Assembly (NCBI GenBank): GCA_019648995.1
Contig: BLXT01007668.1
Location: 299,441 to 322,517, forward strand
DNA: 23,077 bases
Source: Plakobranchus ocellatus
Taxonomy: Eukaryota; Mollusca; Gastropoda; Plakobranchidae
Reading direction: 5' to 3'
The notes under the pieces were generated by a model. The model was given only the letters and a program-made list of their open reading frames with translations, did no database searches and was not told the DNA's origin. The translations under genes were made by a program, and so were the position numbers. Below are positions 10,801 through 19,620 of the stretch, piece by piece. How positions within the stretch are numbered: position 1 is the stretch's first letter; each line of letters starts with the position of its first letter.

Positions 10801-13800
10801 GAGCCCAGGTAAACCAAGACATAAAACAGCATGTTTTAAATATCAAAAAGATTTCTTTATAATGTCTACATTTTATTTTAACATGGTGCCTGTAAATAGC
10901 TGTCAAAAATGCTATTCCAAGATTTGAAAATCAATAAAAGATCATTGCTTTACATATTTTTACCTTCTCTCAATTTCAACTCTCAAATATTGATATCTTT
11001 GACTTCACAATTTTTATAAGATTACGCAAAGACTGGCTATTATTGTTTTAATCAAGCCATCTCATTCTCTTAATCTTCCTCGCTCTCTCTCACTTTTATT
11101 TGCGCCAGATTCTGTGCTCGCTTCTCCACCAAGGGAAATAGTCTTTGGTATATCTTGAACTGATATTGCTTCAGCAGCTCAGTAATTGGGTGATCAGAGC
11201 ACCGCAGCACTTCCTGAACAAGCTGGCAGATTACTACTGGATCTTCAGGACTTGCAGCTAATTTCTCTCGCCATTTTTTTAACCAATGCTGTCAATTGTA
11301 AAATTATAAATTACAATGCATGCAAATAAGGCAAATATAGGATAAGATAACAATATGAAGAGTTGCATTATCAAACATATTAAATCCCTTTTTTAAATTT
11401 GCAAATGAACCAGTTTCTTTTATTGAAATTAACTATATCAATGAATATGCCCCTGGGATATTGCAGCCAATAATAGTGAAAAATATAGATTTATATTTAA
11501 TGAAAAAAGTTGAACTTTTCCTCAGATTTTTTACAATGGCCTAAAATGCGTAAAAAAGCTACTGATTATAGATACATGTCTCAAGACCACTACAAATGAT
11601 TGTGAAACCACATTTTCAATTCTTCAAGTCATTTTTTTTCAGTCAAAAACTGCGCATAATATGCTTTTCAATGGTGAATTCTGTATAGAATTATTATAAT
11701 TCTATGTTTCAAGATACAGCACAAGGTTTAAAACTTTTGAAACAAAAAACCTGTGAAAAAAAACAAACTTAAAATTCCTGTTCAAATTTCAAAATTGTTA
11801 AACATAGTATAGTACGCTGTGGCACTGGTTTTAAGACATGATGGTTTACTGAATTAAGTTATGATACAGTAATCAGCACAACTTTTTCTACAGCAAAGAC
11901 ATGCAATGTGGTATCATAAATAAAGAATTAACTCATTTAGCAAAATTTAAAAACACCATTACTTTAAAAAAAGACACAATATGATACAAAAATGACAAAA
12001 ACAACAATTTTGTTCCATTCAGCAGAACATAATATGCCGGATCACAATTTAAACAAATTTTATAGTTAAAGACCTAAGCCTGAAAGAAAAGCTTACAGCT
12101 TCATTCTCATATTCCAAGATATTTTTATAAATAGCTCTTTGCTCTTTCTCCTCATCAGACATTCCAGTTGGTGAGGTGAATCGTCTGAAACACACAAATA
12201 TAAAAAAAAAAAAGAAGAAAAATATCAGAAAAACAAGCGTATTTTCCAAAAATTAAAAATTTTATTAATTTTAAAGTAAACATTCATGAATTTTTCTGAA
12301 GAAGTATAAAAAAATATACAAGTGCAGAACTCCCAGAAACATTTTTTTAATTTCAAATAACAATCTTTAAACAGTAAGATTATATTTTATGTCATGATTC
12401 TTTGCTTAGCGAGTATCTGTGGTACCTTATTTGTGATCGACATTTTTTTTAACTAGATAAAGCCTTATGGGCAAAACATTGTTACGTATATTCTATGTTG
12501 TTTAATTTATTTTTATAAGTTTGAGTTAGTGGTTGTATTCTCTTACTACATCAATATTTCTAAAAAACAGATAAGAATCATTGATCTGATAACACTATCT
12601 TATAGTGTTGGTTTTCAGAGGAACTTTGAAGAAAACAAAACAAAAAAAAGTGCATAAGGATTCATGAAACTAAAGCTCGGAAAGATTATGAACATTGTAA
12701 AGAGTTTTTCCTTACTTGGCTGTTTCTAGCTCCAAGCGCTGGTTTCTTGCCTGCATTTTCCTTGCTAGCTGAAAATTTATTGCAAATAAGAGATTTCTTT
12801 ATTTTGATTCATTAATTACCTTAATTTTTTNNNNNNNNNNNNNNNNNNNNNNNNNAGGAGGAGGAGGAGGAGGGAAGAGCTTGATGAAAAAAAAAAATGA
12901 AAATTGATGTAGAGAGAAAATCAAAAGAGAACCTGTGTGTCCAAAATGCCCTAGGAGAGTCACACAACTGAGCTCTTCCTAGCACTTTCAAAAAATGCGA
13001 TCTTTAAAATGAAAAGACAATTTGCATGAGTCTCAAGCAACAAAAAATTTGAAATTTCCTATTCTTGAAAAAAAAAAAAAAGAGGCTTAAGCTTTATAAT
13101 ACGACAGAGAGCTTTAGCCTTTTAGGTGTGAAGTAATTAAAATAATTTCTTTCCAAATATCCATTTAAAATTATTGCAGTTTCTAAACATGTCACTCTGA
13201 TTTAGGAAAGGTTCAGGAAAAACAAATTGCTGTTTTAACGGCCATTTTGAAAACATTTGTGACCAGTTGATTCTGCAAGTTTCTAAACATCTCCCTCTGA
13301 TTTTGAAGATGTTCAGGACAAAAACTGTTTTAAAAACTACTCACAAACATTTGTGGCAGATTTCTAAAATCTAAACGCCCCACTCTTCATTTTAGTAGAC
13401 TCACTTTCATTGATTAAAAATATTTCCAATTTGCTGCAATTACATTGCATTTGTTAACTTTTTTGTCTCATTTATCTCCTCTAAACATTTCCTAAAATCA
13501 AAATTACATTTTTTAAAACCTGCAGCCATAATGAGCCTTGATACCAGTCCTATTGAGTCGGATGATGTATACATTTTGCATGAAATATAATTATTTTGTT
13601 TTTCAATTCTTTTAACACAAAACCAACACATCTTTATCCTGTTTTCACCATCACAAAGCTTATGGAAGACAGTTTCAAGCTATTTAAATGGCTAAAAATG
13701 TTCAAAATGCAACTTCCAAGTCATTTAGATTGGTCTAAAAACTTGTGATTGATTAATATAAATTTGAAAACAAGAAACTACATTTGTTCTCATGTCTTAC

Positions 13801-16800
13801 CAAATAAAGTAGCCATTAAGTTGTTTCTTTGCGTCTGTGCATAGTTCACAAATTTTTCTTCTTCAGCTACACAAACATTTAATTTTACACCTCAGAGGCC
13901 ACTCTACTAAAGGAGCACTATTCTAGTTCCAGGTGCAAATATAGAAACAAGTGACTTATTTGAAAATATTTCTATCTATGGGCAATGGCAAAAGACAGGA
14001 ATAATTTGTGAGGCAACTAAAACAAATCAGTTAAAGGTCGCTATGGATACTTTTGCTCTAGAGCTTATAAAAATTGTTATTGTCTCTAAATGGTAATCAA
14101 GTACAACCTTTAAATTCACAGATTTGTTGACAGGATTAGGACAGGGACAGCATTATTTTCTTTATAAAAGTGTGCAATGTAAGCTTATACCTTTTGTTCA
14201 AATAAAATTGACTGAAATCAGACACTGGTTTGCTCTGACTGCCTCATATATGAATTTGTTGTGATCGTGTGAGGAAAAATATTGGTGCAGTGACAAAGCA
14301 AAAGCCAATATCTGCTTTAGAAAAAAACTCACCTCTTCTTCTTGAGCTTTGGCAATAGCAATATTTTCAGCCATCTTTCTTTGAATAGTAAGGCTCTGAA
14401 GGAAAAAAAAAAAATTGATAATTTACTGCTAAAGTATGTTCCCTTTGCTAAACTGTTTCAAAAATAAAGCAAAACAAAATACTAAGATCTGAATCAGGGG
14501 CATGTGAAAAATTAAGTTGCCGCAGTAAAACTTAAATTAAATTCTAAGGCAGATAAAAAGTTGACAGGAAACTATCAAATAACAACAAAAAAGTAACAAA
14601 ACAAACCAATAACCAAGGTACAAAAGCAAAAACAAAAAGTCTGTACATGATGTCACTCTTGTATCTTTTGTTTCTAATTTTTAACATTTCCACCGCACCA
14701 GTCTTTGAAACATTTTTATGCTCTATTTCTCCTAAAGTTACTGTCATGGTTGCTGCTTTTGATTATGCAGCCTGATGAAGCCTCAGCGTCACAAACTACT
14801 GTTTGGCTTTGATATCTTATACCTTTGCTGGACTCAAACATGTTTTAGAAGAACCTTAAAATGGTATCCAAACAAACGACTTAAAAGTTAACAAATTGTT
14901 TATGACATTCAATACTTAAGAATAATCTGGAAAGCATGTTTTGTCTCAATGATGGCATCTTTCCAAATTTCACAAAATTTACATTGAGAAAGAGATTTCC
15001 GTTTGATCATGAAGAAATGGGTTTTTGAAAGCACCTCATAAAATAAATTTTAACACGCTCCAATCTTATTGAAGAATACAAAAAAAAATATATATTAATC
15101 TTGCTCCACTGCATTGTTCTACTTTACTTTTTTCCTACTCTTAAAAAATCTCTTTCGCAATACTTCTTTCAGTTCACTTACATAGTTGAAGGCATTAAAA
15201 TCTGCCCTATTGAGCCTCAGCATTCTGGCTTTATATGCTGCCATGAGAGACTGATTTTGCTTGGATGCTTTCTCCATAGGAGTCAATGTGCGAGACCTTG
15301 GGAAGTAAAGTAGAGGCAAGATAACTAAATTTAAGGCTTAAAAACTTCATCAAATTTATTCATTGAAACACAATTTTTTAATTGATGTAAGATTTCCTAA
15401 AATTATAATATAATGTGAATTTTATAAATAATGCAAAATCAACATTATATACAGGCTTTGATTGATAAAAAGTAAAAGAAATTTTAAAAACCTAACAATG
15501 ATTAGCCAAATGAATAAATTTTAAACTCTTGATATCAGTGCTGGGACATAAGAATACTTTTACAGAATGTTTTCTTTTTTTGCCTGGACGCCAGCAGTAT
15601 CAGACCAATTCTTCAAATGTCAAAGTACAGTGGACTTTTGGTTACGAACTGCTGAAAAATCTTTTATTAAATTATCAAAGTCATTGTATTTCAATTTTTT
15701 TTTTATCTAACTCACTTGCGTGCAACAATAGTATGCGGATTATTTTCAGAGGGAAGGGCAGGTACTGGGGAACTGAATCTACTAGGTTGACGTTTTTCTG
15801 CCCAAACCATTTCACTGGTAGAAACTGTTGTTGAATTAGGATAGGCTGCAAAATCAAATGAGATGACTTCTACAGGTGTTTAAAAGAAGTGATGGATATG
15901 ATTCAAACTACATTACTAATGCAAAATGACAGAGAACAGAGTATTTAAGTGAGATATTTATGATTAAAATGATGGATAAAATAAAGGTATCCCGCAATAC
16001 TCAAAATCTAACAGATGCAGTATAAACATTCTCCTCCTCTAGCTGTTCAAAGGCCTCTCAAATTCAAATTTCAGCCCTCAAAACAATAAAAACTACTCAA
16101 AAATTATAAACAAGGTTTATGCACTTAGTTTTCCATCTAGTTTAAAAGACATACCATTTAAAGAATCTTGTGAAAGATGGGATGGATCAGATTCAGTTGC
16201 AGGTTGAGATATCTGATGAGAAGATTCTGGCAAGTGAGACTTTGTCACATATGAATCTAGAAAATAGAAATAGCTTTTTAAACAGGGAATATCAAGGCAA
16301 GAGCAACTAGAAAAGAGAAAAGAGACATTATGTTAAAATGATGTGTGGATATATCAAAACTGAATGGACTTGGATATTATGATGATATGAAAAGCAGTAG
16401 ATGTATCCAGACAAAATGAAACAAGAAAAATACTCTTCAGAGTCAGTTCTCACTATATATCCAACCCTCTGCAATGATTTGCCCCTTATTCACCCCTAGC
16501 ATGAGAGGGCTTACACAAGAAATAATGTCCTACTTTATATTATATTAGATAAATGGCACAGAAAGTTGAATGTATGAGAAAATGTCTCCAGCCAATGACT
16601 CATGTTCTAGCTGGTCATGAAAGAGGATTTAGATATCAAACAAACAAACAAAACAAAAAAAAAAAGAAGAGAAATGCTTGGAGAACAAAGCCAATACAAA
16701 ACATTTAATTTTTATTGATAGAATAGAGAGAAAAAAGTGGGCCTAGGTAAAAGTTTTGATGAATATAGAATATTGACATAAAAACATTGGTTTAAGTTGA

Positions 16801-18552
16801 ATGTATTTTAGTTCCATTGTGTTCTTGTATCTGGCATTATTTAGTTGAATTCAAAACTACATTTAACTGGTTTCAAAGTAACAAAAACAGAGTGATTGAA
16901 TGAAATGTTGAGACTTTTACCTGAATTTAAGTGGAAATGGATGAAGATTTTTCTTACTGTTTAAGTCTCTTTAACTTTTTTTTTAACTTACTCAAAGTTA
17001 TAACCAGCTCTGCTACTCTTTCTGTGCATTGCTGAGCCAGCTTTACTTGTTTCATAATAGCTTGATTCACCACAACTTCACCACCTGCGATATGAATTTT
17101 TCCATGTATAAGAAATCCATTCGTAAGCGTATTGATCCAAAAGCTTTTGTGACACAGGTCATCCTGACTGAATTTAAAAAGGGAATCCTGTAATACAGTT
17201 GGGTAAAAATTACTAGCTTCTTCTAGAAAAGAGAGTGTAGAGTTGAAAACTCGACTCAATTTGGGACACAGCCAAATATTTATAGCATCTCCTTATGAAG
17301 CGTTACCATCCAATGTTATTTTCAAAAGTTGATCTTTGATATTAATGCAAAAAAAGTAGATCTCCATCTGCATAAGATTCTCACAATTAACACAAGAAGA
17401 GGCCTTCCCCTCACAAATTTGCCTACAGTATTTGTCAGATAAAGAAAGAAAGTCATATAGTTTATCAACTACTAATACATATATCTGATGCTCTGTAACA
17501 TGGCATTTATGATGGGCCAGACCCACAAAAAAAAAAAATGTTCCAGCAATTTCAGGGCAAATTTGATACCACTGGGCAACCAAAGCAGCGAGACCAAAGA
17601 CATTAAAAACAAACAAACAAACAAAAAAACAATTTAGCATGATCAACAAAGGCGCATTTAAATTTTCAGTCTGATTATCCCCAACATATGACATACCTTG
17701 TGCTCTCAAAGCATCCATTAAGTTTGATGCTATTGCAAAGATGCATCCAATATATTTCTTGTATGCCTCCTTCAAAGAAATCAATGAAATAGAAAAGTTT
17801 GAATTTGCAATCAAAGACATTGGCTTTCATAGCCAAACGTTATGAACCTAAATCTGTTCATTTTAGTTTCTCAGTTCTGCACTTTTCTTTGCATGCATGG
17901 ATTTTTTTCCGAACATTCATAAGATTTTGTCAATATAAAAAGTTTTATACATGAAATGTAGAAATAGTTACATATAAATACAAATTCATGGCATAGTCAT
18001 TTACACCACCGACACTTATCAAGAAAACTTTAAGTTCCAAAATGTGTTAAAAGAAATCTCAGCTATTAACATTTTTTTTTTTATTTAAAAAAGCATTTTC
18101 TTTGGTTTGAAAAAAAATTTAACATTCCCCTAAGACCTATCCAAATAGGTCACAAGTTTTTTGACCATGATGCCAGATGGATAAATTAAAGTTTTTGAGT
18201 AAAAAATTCCTATTTACATTTGTTTCATATGCATAATGTTGGGGTTTCTCAACCAATAATTTGTATCTTTTGACTAATTAAAAATAGTTCAAAACGAATG
18301 CTTTTGATCCCTTATGGTATCTCTTTGATTTTTACTTTTTAAACATTAATTTCATTATAAACCTACATGGTGCACAAAAAAAATCTTATTTTGCTAAACC
18401 AACTTCTCTCCTTACTTTGGATAATTACTATTGACAAGTAACATTTCAAAATGTAATAACAATAAAATCTTAACCTTTTCATTGCTTTCGTTGTCCAGTC
18501 TGAGAGCTTCAGCCACCTCCTTCATCAACACATTAAAATTCATCACCACCAT
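4801..18552 (-). CDS. VPS9D1: VPS9 domain-containing protein 1 (whole coding span, 16 coding exons)
   Basis: Sixteen exons bounded by GT-AG splice sites join without a phase conflict into 2529 nt, 842 residues plus TGA. Residues about 1-85 form an MIT-like helical region ([11 protein letters not shown], then [11 protein letters not shown]). Residues 82-158 are Ser/Thr/Pro-rich. Residues 160-265 are mostly helical and charged. Residues 266-330 carry WLKKWREKL and SDHPITELL. Residues 331-625 are an acidic low-complexity linker. Residues about 627-840 hold the VPS9 module with GADDLLPIL (781-789) and [10 protein letters not shown] (819-828). The Asp and Tyr of those two blocks are the residues known to matter for Rab5-type exchange in Rabex-5. 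Order and motifs match vertebrate VPS9D1 as I recall it, but this protein is about 200 residues longer, mainly in the linker. The family is expected to act on Rab5-subfamily GTPases on endosomes; that activity is inferred, not shown here. Confidence 0.95.
5392..5496 (-). CDS. VPS9D1: VPS9D1 exon (residues 781-814, VPS9 core)
   Basis: It encodes [20 protein letters not shown] then [15 protein letters not shown]. The ADDLLPIL block with its Asp is the hallmark of the VPS9 catalytic surface. Acceptor CCATTTCAG, donor GG|GTAAGC; phase 2 in and out. Confidence 0.96.
5873..5957 (-). CDS. VPS9D1: VPS9D1 exon (residues 753-779)
   Basis: It encodes [15 protein letters not shown] then a Gly-rich turn and TRAPS, matching VRTLRIICVCAEDYC of vertebrate VPS9D1. 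Acceptor ATCTTTTAG, donor AT|GTATGT; phase 1 in, 2 out. Confidence 0.93.
6018..6043. repeat. short (TA)n microsatellite in a VPS9D1 intron
   Basis: An AT dinucleotide run with one C interruption, in the intron at 5958-7101. The rest of that intron holds A/T runs and short chance frames only. Confidence 0.9.
7102..7349 (-). CDS. VPS9D1: VPS9D1 exon (residues 670-751)
   Basis: It encodes [20 protein letters not shown], a Pro/Ser-rich loop ([19 protein letters not shown]), and [18 protein letters not shown] followed by SKLECV. The last block is the family's KKLECIVR helix. Acceptor TTTTTTTCAG; donor G|GTGAGA, phase 1. Confidence 0.94.
7350..8822 (-). other. VPS9D1: VPS9D1 intron 12 with a GC-richer patch and a 27-bp repeat
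   Basis: A 1473-nt intron. The stretch 7640-7850 has markedly higher GC and complexity than its surroundings and contains a 78-codon plus-strand frame (7611-7847) without recognisable protein content. It may be a decayed mobile-element fragment. The intron also holds the repeat at 8246-8325. Confidence 0.5.
8246..8325. repeat. 27-bp tandem repeat, 3 copies
   Basis: Units start at 8246, 8273 and 8301: ATTAG(T/C)(T/C)CA..., then ACACAATTT and CTGTCCCC. The third copy is truncated. Confidence 0.8.
8823..8952 (-). CDS. VPS9D1: VPS9D1 exon (residues 627-668, start of VPS9 module)
   Basis: It encodes [20 protein letters not shown] then [20 protein letters not shown], matching the helical region ahead of the VPS9 core (vertebrate ASKDRCLACIEEPFFSPLW). 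Acceptor TTTCCAAAG in phase 1; donor TTCAG|GTAATC leaves phase 2. Confidence 0.95.
8953..9785 (-). other. VPS9D1: VPS9D1 intron 11
   Basis: 833 nt, AT-rich, GT-AG. The open frame 8819-9043 partly covers it but is an extension of the exon at 8823-8952. Nothing else recognised. Confidence 0.6.
9786..10671 (-). CDS. VPS9D1: VPS9D1 long linker exon (residues 331-625)
   Basis: This 886-nt exon follows ACAATTTTCAG (phase 0) and ends CTAG|GTAGGT (phase 1). The first 270 residues are acidic, Ser/Thr/Glu/Asn-rich and low in hydrophobics, so probably disordered. An acidic motif, [13 protein letters not shown] (501-513), resembles the FEDLEQFL motif in the shorter vertebrate linker. Residues about 594-625 ([19 protein letters not shown] and on) form a helix leading into the VPS9 module. 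The same linker is much shorter in vertebrates, which explains most of the length difference. The open frame extends 30 codons upstream and looks like a signal peptide; that stretch is the intron's pyrimidine tract. Confidence 0.93.
11094..11288 (-). CDS. VPS9D1: VPS9D1 exon (residues 266-330)
   Basis: It encodes [19 protein letters not shown], then [20 protein letters not shown] and FPLVEKRAQ. WKxKL and DHPIxxLL are family signatures. Acceptor TTGACAG, donor AAA|GTGAGA. Reading through this donor would stop after eight codons, which supports splicing there. Confidence 0.95.
11289..12096 (-). other. VPS9D1: VPS9D1 intron 9
   Basis: 808 nt between GT at 12096-12095 and AG at 11290-11289. AT-rich with no repeat or coding signal found. 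Confidence 0.6.
12097..12184 (-). CDS. VPS9D1: VPS9D1 exon (residues 237-265, EEKEQRA block)
   Basis: It encodes [20 protein letters not shown] then NILEYENEA, matching LTPEEREQRALYAAILEYE of vertebrate VPS9D1. Acceptor GTTTCAG, donor GCT|GTAAGC; phase 2 in, 0 out. Confidence 0.95.
12716..12768 (-). CDS. VPS9D1: VPS9D1 exon (residues 219-235)
   Basis: A 53-nt exon encoding [17 protein letters not shown], between ATTTTCAG and AA|GTAAGG. It fits the LQRKMEERRLRLQEA part of the family's helix. The upstream intron holds the 25-base assembly gap, but phase and content match, so no exon appears lost there. Confidence 0.92.
12831..12873. other. 25-base assembly gap followed by (AGG)n
   Basis: Twenty-five N at 12831-12855, preceded by a T run and followed by AGG repeats (12856-12873). 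The gap lies in the VPS9D1 intron 12769-14332. The flanking exons join in phase, so the gap does not break the gene. Confidence 0.98.
13172..13400. repeat. 100-bp tandem duplication in VPS9D1 intron 7
   Basis: TTCTAAACAT...CCTCTGATTT recurs at 13181 and 13281, exactly 100 bp apart, followed in both by a GTTCAGGA word, CTGTTTTAA and ACATTTGTG. A third, shortened unit begins near 13361 (TTTCTAAAATCTAAACG). Confidence 0.75.
13401..14332 (-). other. VPS9D1: rest of VPS9D1 intron 7
   Basis: AT-rich intronic sequence. The 63-codon frame at 13440-13631 has no splice-flanked or conserved content. Nothing else recognised. Confidence 0.5.
14333..14395 (-). CDS. VPS9D1: VPS9D1 exon (residues 198-218)
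   Basis: A 63-nt exon encoding [20 protein letters not shown], matching the SLTLSLQRQMMENLVIAKA block of vertebrate VPS9D1. Both boundaries are phase 0: acceptor CCTTCAG, donor GAG|GTGAGT. It continues the central helix. Confidence 0.95.
14396..15181 (-). other. VPS9D1: VPS9D1 intron 6
   Basis: 786 nt with GT-AG ends. It includes a chance 67-codon frame (14544-14747). No repeats or other genes found. Confidence 0.55.
15182..15296 (-). CDS. VPS9D1: VPS9D1 exon (residues 160-197, LTPMEKA block)
   Basis: It encodes [20 protein letters not shown] then [10 protein letters not shown], one of the most conserved blocks of the family (vertebrate form LTPLEEASLQNQKL). Acceptor CCCAAG, donor TAT|GTAAGT, phase 2 in and 0 out. 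It is predicted to be helical. Confidence 0.95.
15716..15845 (-). CDS. VPS9D1: VPS9D1 exon (residues 117-158)
   Basis: A 130-nt exon between TTTTGCAG and AA|GTGAGT. It encodes a Ser/Pro-rich stretch with [20 protein letters not shown], the counterpart of the low-conservation Pro-rich segment of vertebrate VPS9D1. Entry is phase 1 and exit phase 2, matching both neighbours. Confidence 0.86.
16155..16256 (-). CDS. VPS9D1: VPS9D1 exon (residues 83-115, Ser/His/Gln-rich)
   Basis: A 102-nt exon between TTTTCTAG and G|GTATGT, phase 1 on both sides. The product is polar and probably disordered ([18 protein letters not shown]). It is not recognisably conserved; it is placed by splice signals, phase and position. 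Confidence 0.82.
16257..16991 (-). other. VPS9D1: VPS9D1 intron 3
   Basis: 735 nt with a consensus GTAAGT donor and TTTTCTAG acceptor. A small island near 16440-16525 is GC-richer and has a TTGCAG acceptor-like and a GTGAGA donor-like word on the minus strand. There is no supporting frame, so no exon is called. Confidence 0.5.
16992..17084 (-). CDS. VPS9D1: VPS9D1 exon (residues 52-81)
   Basis: It follows ATCGCAG and encodes GGEVVVNQ then [17 protein letters not shown], matching the KLAQQC block of the family. The distance from YKKY in the previous exon to LAQQC is within one residue of human, so no further coding exon is needed between them. The donor is TTGA|GTAAGT, phase 1. Confidence 0.93.
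17085..17222 (-). CDS. candidate exon C, abutting the VPS9D1 exon at 17084
   Basis: The acceptor CTCTCTTTTCTAG lies 84 nt below the donor of candidate exon B, and the short intron removes the only stop codon (17295-17293). It reads [18 protein letters not shown] then [20 protein letters not shown]. It runs without a break, in the same frame, into the VPS9D1 exon at 17084-16992. It could therefore continue into VPS9D1, or read on to a TAA at 16956-16954. I do not know the protein. Confidence 0.35.
17307..17422 (-). CDS. candidate exon B, unknown protein, inside VPS9D1 intron 2
   Basis: The acceptor is convincing: a CTTTCTTTCTTTATCTGAC tract, then TACTGTAG|G. The donor is GATG|GTAACG. The exon reads [20 protein letters not shown] then [18 protein letters not shown]. 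Joined to exon A it makes an intact Met codon (AT|G). No domain is recognised with confidence. The block [13 protein letters not shown] recalls the IFYLFWVLEQLL region of vertebrate MEI4 as I remember it; this is weak. Confidence 0.38.
17606..17631. repeat. (AAAC)n tract in VPS9D1 intron 2
   Basis: Repeated AAAC units followed by A-runs. On the gene strand this makes a T/G-rich stretch upstream of candidate exon B, unlike coding sequence. Confidence 0.9.
17697..17769 (-). CDS. VPS9D1: VPS9D1 exon (residues 27-50, MIT-like helix)
   Basis: The exon encodes [20 protein letters not shown] and the start of the next residues, an amphipathic MIT-type helix. It enters in phase 0 and leaves in phase 1 through the strong donor CAAG|GTATGT. 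Reading past this donor stays open for 134 codons (see the intron finding). Confidence 0.93.
17770..18474 (-). other. VPS9D1: VPS9D1 intron 1 (between first two coding exons)
   Basis: 705 nt, AT-rich, with homopolymer runs. No extra exon recognised within it. Confidence 0.6.
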
Positions 18553-18557
18553 TGTGA
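18475..18557 (-). CDS. VPS9D1: VPS9D1 exon with start codon (residues 1-26)
   Basis: The exon follows a TTTTTTACAG acceptor. ATG lies at 18552-18550, five bases into the exon, so most of the 5'UTR must come from an upstream exon. The reading [17 protein letters not shown] aligns without gaps to the N-terminal helix of vertebrate VPS9D1. Other in-frame ATGs at residues 4 and 10 are possible starts; the first gives the length closest to the family. The donor is AAG|GTTA, phase 0. Confidence 0.85.
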
Positions 18558-18610
18558 CTGTAAAAAAAATAGTGTGATAAAGCATGTTTTGATCGATACT
18601 TGATTCTCAC

Positions 18611-18878
18611 ATATAAACAATAGTCCTCGCACATTCTCCACTAAGCTTTACAAGAGCTTCCCTGCACCCAGAATCTGAGGATTTGTCAAAATGCGGTTTT
18701 TCATGATTATCTTCGAAAGATTTTCTACTAGCCATATTTGAAAAAATTGAACTCATCAATACACAAGTCTTGAGTTTGAGGGAGTAATGACATAAAAAGT
18801 AATGCTCTATGTTTAAAAAAAATTCAGCTTTTGATGTATCCTTGCTGTGTAAATGAACCAAATAACTTTCAAACATAG
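18611..18878 (-). CDS. candidate exon A, unknown protein, interleaved with VPS9D1
   Basis: A possible exon between TTGACATCACAG and AT|GTGAGA, open throughout (first ATG at 18876). It reads MFESYLVHLHSKDTSKAEFF and ends SSDSGCREALVKL, GECARTIVY. It lies upstream of the VPS9D1 start exon on the same strand, but cannot splice in frame into that exon (phase 2 against phase 1). It does splice in phase to 17422. An 89-codon open frame alone is not significant in this base composition; its support is the phase-matched chain with the next two candidates. Confidence 0.35.
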
Positions 18879-19122
18879 CTGTGATGTCAAGATCAAGAAA
18901 AAGTGGTCACCGATCAACACTTCAAGTTCATTCATCATGAAGTTAGGAGACAAAGGCTATTTTTTTTTCAATAAATCTACTCATAACATCCAATTTTTAC
19001 ATGAATTATACCCCACTAATACTTAATTTGCTTATTTTCAATTTTGTAACTGGAGATTTTTTTTTTTCAAAAGACAATAAAAAAGGTAGCACAGTTCACC
19101 TTAAAAATTGGCAATCGCTCAC

Positions 19123-19198
19123 CTACAGGTCTAGCTTGAAATGTGGCAGTGGATGTATGATTTCTTATTTTCTCTCTATGTGCGCATACATGATGTAA
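19123..19198 (-). other. candidate 5'UTR exon of VPS9D1
   Basis: The best minus-strand donor upstream of the start exon is CTGTAG|GTGAGC, with the exon ending at 19123. Splicing to 18557 would remove 565 nt. The exon's own 5' end cannot be seen; the end given is nominal. Its phase (1) would also allow an in-frame N-terminal extension, so it could be coding. A weaker alternative donor, ATCG|GTGACC, lies near 18910. Confidence 0.4.
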
Positions 19199-19499
19199 TA
19201 AATAGTCTTATGTTTGATTATTCAGGCCTAGTATAATATGTATAATGGCATGGAAAAAAACATTAAATCACCAGCCTTTGCTTTGTCTTAGAATGCAGTC
19301 ATGATCATTTAAGGATTTTTTTTGGAAAATTTGAATTCAGCATCCATTTATCCATAGCATTTTGAACATGTTTTGGCAGGATTTCCATACTGAAGTAAAT
19401 AAAGTCGGTAAATATTGGAAGGATGATATTAAAGAAAGGCAGCATTAATTGCTACAGAGTGACGATGTGTTAATTAACTACTCGTTAATTGCATTCTTA

Positions 19500-19620
19500 A
19501 CCTCTCTTATGCGCATGTTGTCAAAATACAACCACGCGCGGGTATTATGCGCTGACCGATGGTTGTTACAATACAACCACGCGCGCCGGTATGACGCACA
19601 CTTCGATGGTCATTTCAAAA
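19500..19620 (-). promoter_or_regulatory. CpG-rich candidate promoter with a 44-bp direct repeat
   Basis: Two tandem copies begin AATACAACCACGCGCG at 19526 and 19570 and both continue into a GGTAT...GATGGT half. About a dozen CpGs fall within 100 bp of an otherwise AT-rich, CpG-poor window. GCGCATG at 19511 and ATGCGC at 19547 resemble NRF1 half-sites. It lies a few hundred bases upstream of the candidate first exon of VPS9D1, in the right place for its promoter. No TATA box is evident. Confidence 0.4.

Noticed and set aside
12831..12855. A lost exon in the assembly gap.
   Set aside because: The exons on either side join in phase 0 and match the family without missing residues.
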